Positions 18,541 to 27,052 of a DNA stretch of 64,000 nucleotides are shown here, in pieces. The DNA is taken from assembly GCF_025821625.1 (NCBI RefSeq), contig NZ_JACKSH010000190.1, forward strand, positions 33,304-97,303, read 5' to 3'. Position numbers and translations under genes: made by a program. The first letter of the stretch is position 1. Every line of letters starts with the position of its first letter. The notes beneath the pieces were generated by a model, which was not told the origin of the DNA, did no database searches, and saw only the letters and a program-made list of their open reading frames with translations. The stretch comes from Mycolicibacterium pyrenivorans (lineage in GTDB: Bacteria; Actinomycetota; Actinomycetes; Mycobacteriales; Mycobacteriaceae).

Positions 18541-20973
18541 ATGTCCGGGGGCGGAACGGTCGTCGAGCTACGGGTCCACGGCGTGTCGGGCACGCCGCCC
18601 GAGGCGATGCTGAACTGCCCCACCGAACTGCTGAAACAAGTGGCGGGGGGCCGGGACGCCGGCTTCTACCGGCGGGCGGACTGGATCGACGACGTTGCCA
18701 GCCCGCCCGCGCCGGGGACCTGGCGGCGACTGATGGAGGCGTACTCGTGGGGCGGGCTGACGTCGCGGCGGGCGAGCCGGGCGTTATGGCTGTTGTTCCT
18801 GCCGTTCACCCTCGTCAACCTCGCGCACTGGATGCTGCCGCCCGCGCGACGGAAGCGGCCGGCGTCGCTGGCGGTGGCGTTGATGCGGCTCATCGCGCTG
18901 TCCTTCACGCTGACCCTGCTGCTCGCGATGGCGGTGGTCGTCCTCGACGTCGCCGTGTGGCAGTGCGCGGGCCTCGACTACTGCAGCTCCGGGCGTGGCC
19001 CGCTGGCATTCGTGGCCGCTGAGCCGGCGGGTAGGCGGCTCGCGTTCGGGGCGCTGCCGTTGGTGCTGGTGATCGTCGTGCTTTGGCGGCTGGGTCGCGA
19101 GGAGGTCGACACGCCACACGATCCCCGAACGCCGCCGGAAGCCTCGGTGATGGCCGGATCGAGGACGCCGCTCGCCGACGACACCTTCTGGCTCCGAGAC
19201 GACTCCGTGCTGCGGCTGCGCGCGTGTCACGTGACCGCGTGGGCGTCCGGGTTGGCGGCGCTGGTCCTCGCGGTGCCGGTGCGATTCCCCGGGGCGGACG
19301 GGGTGCGGGCGGTCGGCGTGGTGCTGCTGATCGGGAACCTCGGGCTGCTGGCCTTCGCGGTCGCGGCGACGGCGTGGAACAAGGCGACCGCACGCGGCGG
19401 CCCCGGGGCGGGTCACCTGCACAACACCCTGATGGCGTCGCGGGTGATGGCGCTGATCCTCCTCGCCGTCTCGCTGGTCTGGCTCGCCGGCACCACGATC
19501 GACTACCCGGCGCCGCCGACGCATCTTCCGGGCCTGCGCGCGTCGATCTACGGTCTGCTCGCCGTGCAGGCCGCCCTGCTGGTCGCGTTGTTCATCTGCA
19601 CGGCACTGACGATGCGTTCCCCGCGCAGCGGTTCGGCCGGGCGCGCCGGATACGACATGACCCTGCGCGGGTACACCGGCGCATTCGTGGTGCTGCTCGG
19701 GTGGATGCTCGGCGGCGGGCTGAGCGTCGGGATCGGGTTGGGGGCGGCCCAGGTACTCGGCAAGGTGGTGGTGTCCACGGCCGAGGCCGCCCAGGACCGC
19801 GTGTCCCGCCTCGCCACGCTGGCAAGCGCGACCCAGGCCTTCGATGTGAAGATGCGGGCCGCGGGTGGTGACGCCCCGCTGATCGTGCCGCCGCCATACC
19901 TGTGGACGGCCGTGGCCACGGCGTTCCTGCTCCTCGTCACCGCGTCGGCGGGCATCTACGTGGTGGTGCGGCTACTGCCACGGCGAACGAGAGAGTTCCG
20001 TGAGACGGTGGCGGCCGACTACCCCGTCAGTGCGACGGCCCGGGACGAGGTGGTCCATCTCAGGATCGCCCGGGCCCGTGCCCTGGCGTCCCTGACAGAT
20101 GTCGCCGTCAAGCTGGTCGGTGTGTTGGTGCTGGTCGCGGTGACCGTGATCGTCGCGATGGCCGGGTACTACGTGTCCGAGGAAGACCGTTTCGACGAGG
20201 TCGTGGCGTGGTCGCCGCGCCTCACCAACCTCAGCGTGGTCGTCACGGTGGCGCTGGCGGCCGGGGTCGGGCTGGCGGTGATCATGGCGTACCGAAATCC
20301 TGCGCTGCGCAAGACGGTCGCGATCCTCTGGGACGTCGCGACGTTCTGGCCGCGAGCCAATCACCCGCTCACCCCACCGAGCTACGGCAGGCGCACGGTA
20401 TGGGATCTGCGGCTGCGCCTAGCGGACCTGGACACCGCGGGCACGAAGGTGGTGTTGGTGGCCCACAGCCAGGGCACGATCATCGCGGCGGCAACTCTGT
20501 TGCAGGCCAAGGGGTTCGAAGGCGCCGCCGAGCGGTACCCACTGCTGACCTTCGGCTCCCCGCTGCGGCGGCTGTACGCCCAGAACTTCCCCGCCTACTT
20601 CGGCGCCGAGGCGCTGGACGCTCTGCGCGCCCGCCAGTCCGAGCCGGCACCCCGCTGGATCAACCTCTGGGTGTGCAGCGACCCCATCGGTGCGTGGGTG
20701 TTCGATACGGCCGAGTACCTCGTCCAGCGCGACAGCAGCCCGCCCGACTGGAGCGCCGTACCTCCGGCCGTCGACTGCAGGATTCCCGATGTGGCACAAC
20801 AGGATCCACGGCATGGAAAGTACAGTCCCGACCCGTCCGGTCCGGTGTGCGGGCATTCGGGCTTCTGGAATCGCGGTGAGTACGACATGGCCGTCGATGC
20901 GCTGCAGGCGACCGTGGTCACCGAGGGAGTCGACACCGGCGCGACCGCACCGCCGAAGGCGGAGGCGATGTGA
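18541..20973 (+). CDS. membrane protein with a split alpha/beta-hydrolase domain
   Basis: The 810-residue protein starts at ATG 18541 (MSGGGTVVELRVHGVSG). The N-terminal strand VELRVHGVSG looks like the oxyanion-hole HG segment of an alpha/beta hydrolase. About 8 membrane segments follow (roughly residues 80-580). Hydrolase motifs return at the C-terminus: nucleophile elbow VAHSQG (Ser643), VCSDPIG (Asp714) and CGHSGFW (His772). The likely catalytic triad is therefore Ser643-Asp714-His772, with the membrane region inserted into the hydrolase fold. A lipase or esterase acting at the membrane is inferred. It is divergent from the cupredoxin operon and convergent with the acyl-CoA dehydrogenase. 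Confidence 0.75.
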   Translation: MSGGGTVVELRVHGVSGTPPEAMLNCPTELLKQVAGGRDAGFYRRADWIDDVASPPAPGTWRRLMEAYSWGGLTSRRASRALWLLFLPFTLVNLAHWMLPPARRKRPASLAVALMRLIALSFTLTLLLAMAVVVLDVAVWQCAGLDYCSSGRGPLAFVAAEPAGRRLAFGALPLVLVIVVLWRLGREEVDTPHDPRTPPEASVMAGSRTPLADDTFWLRDDSVLRLRACHVTAWASGLAALVLAVPVRFPGADGVRAVGVVLLIGNLGLLAFAVAATAWNKATARGGPGAGHLHNTLMASRVMALILLAVSLVWLAGTTIDYPAPPTHLPGLRASIYGLLAVQAALLVALFICTALTMRSPRSGSAGRAGYDMTLRGYTGAFVVLLGWMLGGGLSVGIGLGAAQVLGKVVVSTAEAAQDRVSRLATLASATQAFDVKMRAAGGDAPLIVPPPYLWTAVATAFLLLVTASAGIYVVVRLLPRRTREFRETVAADYPVSATARDEVVHLRIARARALASLTDVAVKLVGVLVLVAVTVIVAMAGYYVSEEDRFDEVVAWSPRLTNLSVVVTVALAAGVGLAVIMAYRNPALRKTVAILWDVATFWPRANHPLTPPSYGRRTVWDLRLRLADLDTAGTKVVLVAHSQGTIIAAATLLQAKGFEGAAERYPLLTFGSPLRRLYAQNFPAYFGAEALDALRARQSEPAPRWINLWVCSDPIGAWVFDTAEYLVQRDSSPPDWSAVPPAVDCRIPDVAQQDPRHGKYSPDPSGPVCGHSGFWNRGEYDMAVDALQATVVTEGVDTGATAPPKAEAM

Positions 20974-21039
20974 GGCGGGTGCTCACTTCCGTGGCGGGCG
21001 AAGCACTTTCATCGCCAGCGCCATCACCGGCGCCGGCAG

Positions 21040-22377
21040 TCAATCCTTCATGGTCAGTGCCCGGTTGGCGGCCCGGGTGCGCGCCGGGGTGCCCCGGCCG
21101 AATGCCCGGTTGAGCGGTCCGCCGGTCGGCTCGAGGTCGAAATGCAGGGGCGGCTTGCCGTCGGCGGCGCCGAGCGCATTGGAGATCACGACGCGCTGGA
21201 TTTCGCTGGTCCCCTCGAAGATGGTGTACAGCTTGGCATCTCGGTACCACTTCTCCACAGGGTGGTCCTTGACGTAGCCCCAGCCGCCCATCGTCTGGAT
21301 GGCGCGTTCGGTGGCCCGCACCGCGACCTCGCTGGCCGCCAGCTTGGACATGGACCCCTCGCCCCGCTCGAACGGCACCCCGGTGGCGGCCATCCACGAC
21401 GCCCGCCACGTCAGCAGACGCGCTGCGTCCAGGGCGGTCGCGAGGTCGGCCAGCGGGAACGCGATTCCCTGGTTGTCGATGATCGGAGCCCCGAACGCCT
21501 CTCGCCGGTTGGCGTACTCGGTGGCGTATTCCAATGCCGCCCTGGCGATACCGAGTGCCTGCGCGGCCACCATGGGTCGGGTCTGCTCGAACGTGCCCAT
21601 CGTGGCCGACCCGGAGTGCTTGGCGCCCTCGACGGCTTCGCGGGCGCGGGCCAGCTTGTGTTCCAGCTTCTCCGGCCCGCCCAGCAGATGGTCGGCGGGG
21701 ACCCGGACGCCGGTGAGCTTGAGTTCGGCGGTGTGCGAGGCGCGGCAGCCGAGTTTGTCGAGCTTGCGCACCATGTCCAGGCCCGGGGTTCCGCCGGGGA
21801 CGATGAACAGCGCCTGGCCGCGATGGCCCAGTTCCTCGTCGACCACGGCGTTGACCACGTGGACGTTGGCGATGCCGCCGTTGCCGATCCACATCTTGTG
21901 GCCATCGATGATCCAGTCCGCGTCCGGCCCCGAGCCGTCCCGCCGTGCCCGGGTGCGCAGGTTGCGCACATCGCTGCCGCCCTCGGGTTCGGAGATCGCC
22001 AGCGCGGCCAGCTTCAGATCGCCGGGCGTACCGAAACATTCCGGCGCCCACTGCAGCATCTGCTCGGGTGAGGCGGCCTGCCCGATCGCCGACAGCGCCA
22101 GTGCAGGCATCACCACGGCCAGGCCGATGCCGGCGCACCCCCAGAACATTTCCTCCATGAACATCGGCAACGACAGGCCCGTGGGGTCACCGATCAGGTC
22201 GCGGTAGAACAGCGGGCTGTAGAACCCTCGGCCGGCCGCCTCCTCCAGCACGGGCCACGGGAACTCCTGGCGCGCGTCGTAGTCCGCGGCCACCGGCCGG
22301 ACCACCTGCGCGGCGAAGTCGTGGGCGCGCCGGGCCAGATCATGCTGCGCCGCTGTGGGCGTGAGGTCGAAGGTCAT
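21040..22377 (-). CDS. acyl-CoA dehydrogenase
   Basis: The 445-residue FAD enzyme starts at ATG 22377 (MTFDLTPTAAQ). Standard domains are present: an N-terminal helical part, the beta domain (LAALAISEPEGGSDVRNLRT; KMWIGNGGIANVHVV), and a C-terminal helical part (GAPIIDNQGIAF; TMGGWGYVKDHPVEKWYRDAK). Catalytic Glu is in IFEGTSEIQR. It oxidises an acyl-CoA to enoyl-CoA; chain preference is unknown. It is divergent from an acyl-CoA ligase gene 107 bases away, so both probably serve one fatty-acid route. Confidence 0.92.
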   Translation of the reverse strand: MTFDLTPTAAQHDLARRAHDFAAQVVRPVAADYDARQEFPWPVLEEAAGRGFYSPLFYRDLIGDPTGLSLPMFMEEMFWGCAGIGLAVVMPALALSAIGQAASPEQMLQWAPECFGTPGDLKLAALAISEPEGGSDVRNLRTRARRDGSGPDADWIIDGHKMWIGNGGIANVHVVNAVVDEELGHRGQALFIVPGGTPGLDMVRKLDKLGCRASHTAELKLTGVRVPADHLLGGPEKLEHKLARAREAVEGAKHSGSATMGTFEQTRPMVAAQALGIARAALEYATEYANRREAFGAPIIDNQGIAFPLADLATALDAARLLTWRASWMAATGVPFERGEGSMSKLAASEVAVRATERAIQTMGGWGYVKDHPVEKWYRDAKLYTIFEGTSEIQRVVISNALGAADGKPPLHFDLEPTGGPLNRAFGRGTPARTRAANRALTMKD

Positions 22378-22483
22378 GCGGCCACCACCAGGATCGACAT
22401 TCGAACCATCACCACCTTCATCGGGCCTAGGGTGGCTAGTACCCAGCCAGGGCGGGAAATCCACGGTGGAGGGAAAGCAGCGG

Positions 22484-24094
22484 ATGTTGTCGTACGCGTC
22501 CGGAGTCGCAGAGCCACCGCTGCTGGACGAGACGATCGGCGCCAACCTGGCCCGAACGGTCGACGCGTTCGGCGACCGCGACGCGCTGATCGAATGCGCG
22601 ACCGGCCGCCGGTGGACCTATACGGAGTTCCACGAGGCGACCCGTCGCATCGCGACCGCCCTGCTGCATCGCGGCGTCGGACCCGGCGACCGGGTCGGCA
22701 TCTGGTCACCCAACACCGCCGAGTGGGCCATGATCCAGTACGCCACCGCGCAGATCGGCGCCGTCCTCGTCACCATCAACCCGGCCTACCGCACCGAGGA
22801 ACTGCACTACGTGCTCAACCAGTCCTCGATCGCGATGGTGCTGTCGGCGGCGTCGTTCAGGACATCCGACTACACCGCGATGCTCGGTGCGGTCCGTGAC
22901 CGCTGCCCGCATCTCGACGACGTCGTCACCGTCGGGTCACCGCAGTGGGTGGACATCGCCGAGACGGCCGTCGACGTCGACGCGCTGCACGAGGTGCAGG
23001 CAGGCCTGCGTCCGTCGGATCCGATCAACATCCAGTACACGTCGGGCACCACCGGATTCCCCAAGGGTGCGACGCTGACCCACACCAACATCCTCAACAA
23101 CGGCTACCTCGTCGGTGAGGGTCTCGGGTACACCGAGGCGGACCGGGTGTGTATCCCGGTGCCGTTCTACCACTGCTTCGGCATGGTCATGGGCAACCTG
23201 GCGTGCACCTCCCACGGCGCCGCGATGGTGATCCCGGCGCCCGGCTTCGATCCCGCGGAGAGCCTCGAAGCCGTTGCCGCGCAACGGTGTACTTCGCTTT
23301 ACGGGGTGCCCACGATGTTCATCGCCGAACTGTCCCTTCCGAACTTCGGCGACTTCGACCTGGCCAGCCTGCGCACCGGGATCATGGCGGGATCACCCTG
23401 TCCGGAGCAGGTGATGCGCAACGTCATCGACCGCATGCACATGAGCGAGGTCGCGATCTGCTACGGCATGACGGAGACGTCCCCGGTGTCCACCCAGACG
23501 TTGCCCACTGATTCCCTGGACCGCCGGGTGAGCACCGTCGGGCGGGTCGGTCCGCACCTGGAGATCCAGATCGTCGACGAGGCCGGTGCCCAGGTGGAAA
23601 GGGGCATGCCCGGCGAGCTGTGCACCCGCGGTTACAGCGTGATGGCCGGCTACTGGAACGACCCGGACAAGACCGCGGAGGCCATCGACGCCGACGGGTG
23701 GATGCATACCGGTGACATCGCGGTGATGGACGACGACGGCTACCTCAGCGTCACCGGCCGCATCAAGGACATGGTGATCCGGGGTGGCGAGAACATCTAT
23801 CCGCGCGAGGTCGAGGAGTTCCTCTACACCCACCCCGACATCGTCGACGCGCAAGTCGTCGGCGTCGCCGACGAGAAGTACGGCGAAGAGCTGATGGCGT
23901 GGATCCGGGTGGCCGACGGGGCGCGGCCGCCCACCGCCGAGAGCCTGCGGGTGTTCTTCGGCGGACAGGTCGCACACCAGAAGATCCCGCGGTACGTCCA
24001 GGTGATCGACGAGTTTCCGATGACGGTGACGGGCAAGGTGCGCAAGGTCGATCTCCGCAAGCGCGGGGAGGACCTCCTCGGCGGTGGCGGGTGA
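22484..24094 (+). CDS. long/medium-chain acyl-CoA ligase (FadD-type)
   Basis: The 536-residue ANL-superfamily enzyme activates a carboxylic acid through an acyl-AMP. Start ATG 22484 lies about 10 bases after GGAGGG. Motifs: P-loop-like YTSGTTGFPKG, A5 YGMTETSP, A7 TGDIAVMDDDGY, A8 GRIKDMVIRGGENIYPREVE, and the catalytic lysine in MTVTGKVRK. It is similar to the FadD35-type AMP-binding proteins. The stop overlaps the next gene by 4 bases. Confidence 0.92.
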   Translation: MLSYASGVAEPPLLDETIGANLARTVDAFGDRDALIECATGRRWTYTEFHEATRRIATALLHRGVGPGDRVGIWSPNTAEWAMIQYATAQIGAVLVTINPAYRTEELHYVLNQSSIAMVLSAASFRTSDYTAMLGAVRDRCPHLDDVVTVGSPQWVDIAETAVDVDALHEVQAGLRPSDPINIQYTSGTTGFPKGATLTHTNILNNGYLVGEGLGYTEADRVCIPVPFYHCFGMVMGNLACTSHGAAMVIPAPGFDPAESLEAVAAQRCTSLYGVPTMFIAELSLPNFGDFDLASLRTGIMAGSPCPEQVMRNVIDRMHMSEVAICYGMTETSPVSTQTLPTDSLDRRVSTVGRVGPHLEIQIVDEAGAQVERGMPGELCTRGYSVMAGYWNDPDKTAEAIDADGWMHTGDIAVMDDDGYLSVTGRIKDMVIRGGENIYPREVEEFLYTHPDIVDAQVVGVADEKYGEELMAWIRVADGARPPTAESLRVFFGGQVAHQKIPRYVQVIDEFPMTVTGKVRKVDLRKRGEDLLGGGG

Positions 24095-24636
24095 GAATCG
24101 CCGCGCTGCGGCTCCGGCAGCGGGACGGCAGGACGTGCGGACCGTCGGTGGCAGTCCTGGCGGGCGCGCTGCTCGACTCCGGCTACCGGGCGGGTCTGTC
24201 GGGCGCCGATGCCGGCCGGGCATGGTTCGCCGACGAGCAGCTGCGCGTGCATGCGCTGCTGAACCGGGCATGGCCGCGCGCGCTGGGCACGACGCCGATG
24301 GGGATGGCGCGCGCGCTCAACATGCGCTCCCGCGGTCGCGGGGTGCGCTACCGGTGGCGGCTGTGGCGGGGTCGCCGCGACGCGCTGGCCGACGTCCTCG
24401 AGACGGCAGGCGCGGACTGGCCCGTGCCGATGCTGATCGGCCGGTACATCCCGAGGCACTGGGTGCTGATCGTCGACACGCCGGGCGACGCGCTGCACTG
24501 TTACGAACCGTCCTCCGGCGAGGTGCGCACGGTGGACGTGAGCGCCGTCCGGCTCGGCCGGCTCAGCGGGCTGGGTTACCCGAAGCCCTTCGCATTCGTG
24601 GTTCCCAGGATCGAGACCCGTACTGCCGCTGGATGA
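24091..24636 (+). CDS. papain-like (C39-type) Cys/His protein of unknown function
   Basis: The 181-residue product starts at GTG 24091, overlapping the ligase stop (GTGA). GRTCGPSVAVLAGALL places Cys16 at the start of a helix. HWVLIVD places His123 at the start of a strand, followed by CYEPSSGEV. This is the order and context of papain-fold C39-like peptidases. No signal peptide is seen, so it is cytosolic. Coupling to the acyl-CoA ligase suggests it might act as an acyl- or thioester-transfer enzyme rather than a protease, but that is speculation. Confidence 0.65.
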   Translation: MRIAALRLRQRDGRTCGPSVAVLAGALLDSGYRAGLSGADAGRAWFADEQLRVHALLNRAWPRALGTTPMGMARALNMRSRGRGVRYRWRLWRGRRDALADVLETAGADWPVPMLIGRYIPRHWVLIVDTPGDALHCYEPSSGEVRTVDVSAVRLGRLSGLGYPKPFAFVVPRIETRTAAG

Positions 24637-24640
24637 TCGC

Positions 24641-25945
24641 TCATGGCCGCGGATCCGTCGCCGCTGTCACCGGTGCCTGTGCGTCCGTGGTCCAGTCCGG
24701 GGGAGCCTTCAGGCTCGCCAGCGCCAGACTGCTCGCGCCCATCAGGAGCATCGTGAGTATCAGGAAGTTCGAATAGCCGCCGAAGTGATCCGAGGTCGCG
24801 CCGGCCGCCAGCGGGCCGAACGCGGTGCCCAGCGACAGCGCGGCGACCAGGCCGCCGAACAGCCCGCCGAAGTTCTTGAGGCCGAAATAACGCGAGGCGA
24901 GGTAGGCGATCACGTCGACCTCGGCGCCGAGGGTGAGGCCGAACAGCGCGGCCGCGGCGGTCTGGCTCACCGGGTTCCCGCCGTCGAACAGCAGCAGGGC
25001 GCCGCCCAGGATCGGCACGAGGTAGGCGCACGCGCCGACGAGCCGGCCCGAGAACCGGTCGAGCAGCACCCCGATGCCCAGCCGTCCGACGATCGAGAAG
25101 ACACCGACCAGCGAGGCGGCGCCCGCGGCGGCAAGCGGCTCGGCGCCCGCGTCGCGCAGGATCGGAACCAGGTGCACCACGACCCCGAGCGTCGTGAAGG
25201 CGAACAGCCCGGCGGCGATCAGCAGCTTGTAGAACGTCACCGATCGAAGACCTTCGCCGAGGGTGAGGCCCGGCAGCTCGACGACCACCGCCTCGCGTGC
25301 CGGGATGGGCGCGGCCGGAGCGGACTCGGGCAGGTCGCGCGCCTTCTCGTCCTGCGCGCCACGGAAGAACAGCCAGACGACGGTGAGGACGAGCAGTCCC
25401 CACAGCGCGCCGAGGACGAGGAATGCTGCGCGCCAACCCCATTCGCCGATGAACACAGTCGCCAGCGGCGGGAACACCGCCGCCGCCAACGATCCTCCCG
25501 ACAGCGTCACCGCAAACGCGAACCCGCGGGAGCTCTCGAAGCGGCTGGCCACCGCGGACGTCCAGACGGTGGTCTGCACCCAGAAGGACGCGAAGGCCAG
25601 CAGCGCCCACAGCAGGATCCAGTTGGTCATCGATCCCGTGGCGCTGCCCAGGAGCGCGAAGGCCGCGGCCATCAGGATCACGCCCGTCAGGCCCACCCGT
25701 CGCGGACCGAGGCGGTCGACCATCAGGCCGATCGGTAGTGCCGCGGCGGCGGCGGCCATCCCCACGATCGTCAGCCCCACCGAGGCTTCGGCGCGACTCC
25801 AGCCGAACTCGTTCTGCAGGGGCTCCATGAACGCGCCCAGGCAGTAGACGTGGATGACCCCCATGGAGTAGCCCAGGCCGGCCGCGATCGGCACCTTGCC
25901 GTAGCGGCGCCACTCGGCGATTGCTGCGCTATCAAATCCGGCCAC
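24641..25945 (-). CDS. MFS transporter
   Basis: The 434-residue protein has about 12 membrane segments in two halves, joined by a charged cytosolic loop (about residues 195-225, RGAQDEKARDLPE). The MFS loop motif between segments 2 and 3 is visible as GLMVDRLGPRRVG. The family resembles oxalate/formate or monocarboxylate-type carriers. The substrate is unknown. It converges with the C39-like gene, whose stop is 4 bases away. Confidence 0.87.
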   Translation of the reverse strand: MAGFDSAAIAEWRRYGKVPIAAGLGYSMGVIHVYCLGAFMEPLQNEFGWSRAEASVGLTIVGMAAAAAALPIGLMVDRLGPRRVGLTGVILMAAAFALLGSATGSMTNWILLWALLAFASFWVQTTVWTSAVASRFESSRGFAFAVTLSGGSLAAAVFPPLATVFIGEWGWRAAFLVLGALWGLLVLTVVWLFFRGAQDEKARDLPESAPAAPIPAREAVVVELPGLTLGEGLRSVTFYKLLIAAGLFAFTTLGVVVHLVPILRDAGAEPLAAAGAASLVGVFSIVGRLGIGVLLDRFSGRLVGACAYLVPILGGALLLFDGGNPVSQTAAAALFGLTLGAEVDVIAYLASRYFGLKNFGGLFGGLVAALSLGTAFGPLAAGATSDHFGGYSNFLILTMLLMGASSLALASLKAPPDWTTDAQAPVTAATDPRP

Positions 25946-26008
25946 ACATCTCCTTGACAGTGATGCGCCAGATTGTAAAGACAGATCCGAGTGCGGGGCG
26001 GCGTTCGG

Positions 26009-26332
26009 TCAGGCCGACTTCTGTTCGGCGGCGCCTCCGGCCTCGGCGATGCGGCGCTGGGCCTCGCCGACGGAGATGCGGAGCCGGCGGGCCAGCACCT
26101 CGGCCCACGAAGCGCCGGCGAACTGGACGGGGGGCGGGCCGGCCACCACGGTCCCGAGGAGTCGGCGCTGCAGTGCGGTCAGCGTCTTCTCCATCCCGTC
26201 GAGGCGGAGCAGCAGGGCGCGCTGGTCGGCGGGGCGCAGGGTCTGGATCGGCGCGGTGGCCAGTGCCCGGAAGGCGACATCCGCGGCGTCGAGCGCGCGG
26301 AACAACTCATCATTCGAACTCATGTTCGACAT
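26009..26332 (-). CDS. short DUF222-like protein, N-terminal fragment of an HNH (13E12-type) family
   Basis: About 107 residues from ATG 26332; upstream GTG 26353 and downstream ATG 26323 are also possible. ATG 26332 has GGAGG about 12 bases upstream. LLLRLDGMEKTLTALQRRLLG and LARRLRISVGEAQRRIAEA resemble the first 100 residues of DUF222/13E12-repeat proteins, which normally continue for 300 more residues to an HNH nuclease. Here the frame stops right after this region, so the gene is truncated, or it is a free-standing N-terminal domain. Confidence 0.55.
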   Translation of the reverse strand: MSNMSSNDELFRALDAADVAFRALATAPIQTLRPADQRALLLRLDGMEKTLTALQRRLLGTVVAGPPPVQFAGASWAEVLARRLRISVGEAQRRIAEAGGAAEQKSA

Positions 26333-26370
26333 GGTAGTTCTGGCCTCCGACACGTCGATACATTGGACGG

Positions 26371-26826
26371 ATGGCCCGAAAGATCGCCACCGCCGATGTG
26401 GTCGACCTGTCCGAACTCCTCGACTTCATCCGACCACGGCACCGGATGGTGCTGACGACCTTCCGGGCGGGGGAGTCCCTGCAGAGTTCACCGGTCACCG
26501 GAGGCGTGGACGGCCAGGGTCGAATCGTCGTCGCGTCCTACCCGCAGCGGGCGAAGGCGGCCAACATCCGTCGCAGGCCTCGGGCCAGCGTGGTGGTCCT
26601 GTCCGACGATTTCAACGGCCCGTACGTGCAGGTGGACGGCCCCGCAGAGGTCGTCGACCTGCCCGAAGCACTCGAGGGCCTGGTCGAGTACTTCCGGTCC
26701 GTCGCGGGCGAGCATCCCGACTGGGACGAGTACCGCCAGGCGATGGTGGACCAGCGCAAGTGCCTGATCAGGGTCACGCCGCAGCAGTGGGGCCCGGTGG
26801 CCACTGGCGGATTTCCGCCGCAATAG
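26371..26826 (+). CDS. PPOX-class F420-dependent enzyme
   Basis: The 151-residue split-barrel protein has HRMVLTTFRAGESLQSSPVTGGVDGQGRIVV and a following basic segment (YPQRAKAANIRRRPRASVVVL) that in this family contacts FMN or F420. The C-terminus CLIRVTPQQWGPV is typical of PPOX-class F420-dependent enzymes. The substrate is unknown. It is divergent from the DUF222 fragment, with a 38-base gap. Confidence 0.8.
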   Translation: MARKIATADVVDLSELLDFIRPRHRMVLTTFRAGESLQSSPVTGGVDGQGRIVVASYPQRAKAANIRRRPRASVVVLSDDFNGPYVQVDGPAEVVDLPEALEGLVEYFRSVAGEHPDWDEYRQAMVDQRKCLIRVTPQQWGPVATGGFPPQ

Positions 26827-26906
26827 AGAAGAGTGCGCCGAGGGGTAACCACCAGGCTGAACAGGACGCCCACCGGCGTCTGTGGTAGTCAGAGCAAGCG
26901 GACGCG

Positions 26907-26935
26907 TTGCGTCAGCTAGCACGTCAAACTATAGT
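26907..26935 (+). promoter_or_regulatory. sigma-A-like promoter of the glycosyltransferase operon
   Basis: TTGCGT (26907-26912), a 17-base spacer and TATAGT (26930-26935) make a near-consensus housekeeping promoter about 118 bases upstream of the glycosyltransferase start. The operator-like palindrome begins at the next base. Confidence 0.65.
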
Positions 26936-26951
26936 CTGGACACATGTCCAG
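26936..26951. promoter_or_regulatory. palindromic operator CTGGACA-CA-TGTCCAG
   Basis: A perfect inverted repeat with 7-base arms and a 2-base centre sits directly after the -10 box, where a bound repressor would block initiation. The core GGACA-N2-TGTCC recurs at the start of the TetR gene (30837-30850). Confidence 0.7.
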
Positions 26952-27052
26952 GAGGGTTCGGATTACTTGCGTCAAACGATTCGGCCAGCTCAGGGCGTTT
27001 ACCGCTCCTGGACCGCAGCGCTCACGCGCCGCGCAGGGTATGTGAGCTGAGC

